Source: Robbsia betulipollinis (GTDB taxonomy: Bacteria > Pseudomonadota > Gammaproteobacteria > Burkholderiales > Burkholderiaceae). From it: DNA of 64,000 nt. Shown piece by piece: positions 63,683 through 64,000 of the stretch; position 1 is the stretch's first letter; each line of letters starts with the position of its first letter. The stretch covers positions 434,001 to 498,000 of the forward strand of contig NZ_JAPMXC010000001.1 of NCBI RefSeq assembly GCF_026624755.1, written 5' to 3'. Below the pieces are notes generated by a model. It ran no database searches, was not told where the DNA came from, and saw nothing but the letters and a program-made list of their open reading frames with translations. A program made the position numbers and the translations under genes.

Positions 63683-64000
63683 TCACACCGGGCAGCCCTT
63701 GCCGCGCAGGATGCTGTTGAAACGCTCCGGGTCCGACGTCCCGGACCGGTTGCTCGCGCGAATCTTCTCTTCCTTCGCGGCGTGGGCCCGCACCTTGGGC
63801 AGCAGCGCTTCGATCTGGTCGTACGGAATCGCGACCACGCCATCGGCGTCGCCCAGAATCAGGTCGCCGGGCGACACCGTCAGCCCCGCGCAGGCGATCG
63901 GCACATTGAGTTCGCCCGGACCTTCCTTGCTCGGGCCGCGATGCACATGGCCGCGCGCGAAAACCGGTATCACGCCCTCGGCCCACTCGGCCACATCGCG
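63683..64000 (-). CDS. RraA-type aldolase/decarboxylase, C-terminal part
   Basis: The frame is open to the window edge, so the 5' end is missing. The visible 105 residues include VIPVFARGHVHRGPSKEG, then NVPIACAGLTVSPGDLILGD and ADGVVAIPYDQI, the conserved end of the RraA/HMG-aldolase family. Members cleave 4-hydroxy-4-methyl-2-oxoglutarate, decarboxylate oxaloacetate, or (RraA proper) inhibit RNase E. Beside a transporter and sugar dehydrogenases, an aldolase/decarboxylase role is likelier than the RNase E role. Confidence 0.8.
   Translation of the reverse strand, partial: RDVAEWAEGVIPVFARGHVHRGPSKEGPGELNVPIACAGLTVSPGDLILGDADGVVAIPYDQIEALLPKVRAHAAKEEKIRASNRSGTSDPERFNSILRGKGCPV

Noticed and set aside
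1-64000. Insertion sequences, integrases, tRNA or rRNA genes
   Set aside because: No transposase or integrase motif, terminal inverted repeat pair or tRNA cloverleaf was noticed; a covariance-model search would be needed to exclude small RNAs.

Overview
The window is GC-rich (roughly two thirds G+C by eye) and looks like a betaproteobacterium of the Burkholderiaceae (Burkholderia, Paraburkholderia or a near relative). The evidence is the gene order flhDC-motAB-cheYAW-mcp-cheRDBYZ-flhBAFG-fliA on one strand, the second large FtsK, the DctABD set, the membrane-bound FAD dehydrogenases with tri-haem cytochromes, and the strong third-position GC bias. The assignment is an inference from layout and protein style. 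No rRNA, tRNA, CRISPR array, prophage or insertion sequence was found.

Left end (1-2.6 kb): the 3' end of a PilZ protein, an argD-type aminotransferase and a divergent LysR regulator. Positions 2.6-24 kb, all on the minus strand, hold the flagellar and chemotaxis block. It is read from flhD (about 24.0 kb) through flhC, motA, motB, cheY1, cheA, cheW, a chemoreceptor, cheR, cheD, cheB, cheY and cheZ, then after a 386-base gap flhB, flhA, flhF, flhG and fliA. Most genes overlap or nearly abut. The master-regulator gene flhC carries an in-frame amber codon at position 68, so as written the flagellar cascade would lack full-length FlhC. A FliA-type promoter lies between flhD and a divergent EAL-HDOD gene, which would tie a c-di-GMP-type protein to the flagellar regulon.

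Middle (25.9-46.3 kb): an Nramp Mn/Fe transporter, a GlxA-type AraC regulator, a second FtsK with a very long Ala/Pro linker containing a perfect hexanucleotide repeat, and a C4-dicarboxylate unit dctA-dctB-dctD behind a sigma-54 promoter and a DctD-like palindrome. A Fur-type promoter precedes a three-gene inner-membrane iron operon (DUF3649, PepSY, DUF3325). Then come an MFS transporter overlapping tail-to-tail an atypical OmpR-type regulator with a pseudo-receiver, a BaeSR-like two-component pair and a TetR regulator.

Right end (46.4-64 kb): a GntR regulator divergent from a DUF485-ActP fusion transporter and an Old Yellow Enzyme; an ArgO exporter; and a minus-strand periplasmic oxidation island. 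The island has two modules of the same layout (small Tat subunit, FAD/Fe-S GMC subunit, tri-haem cytochrome c), followed upstream by a GlcG/HbpS-like protein, a DoxX membrane protein, a Yellow/royal-jelly beta-propeller protein, an MFS transporter and a truncated RraA-type aldolase. Together they look like a system that oxidises sugars or polyols in the periplasm, passes electrons to the respiratory chain and imports or processes the products.
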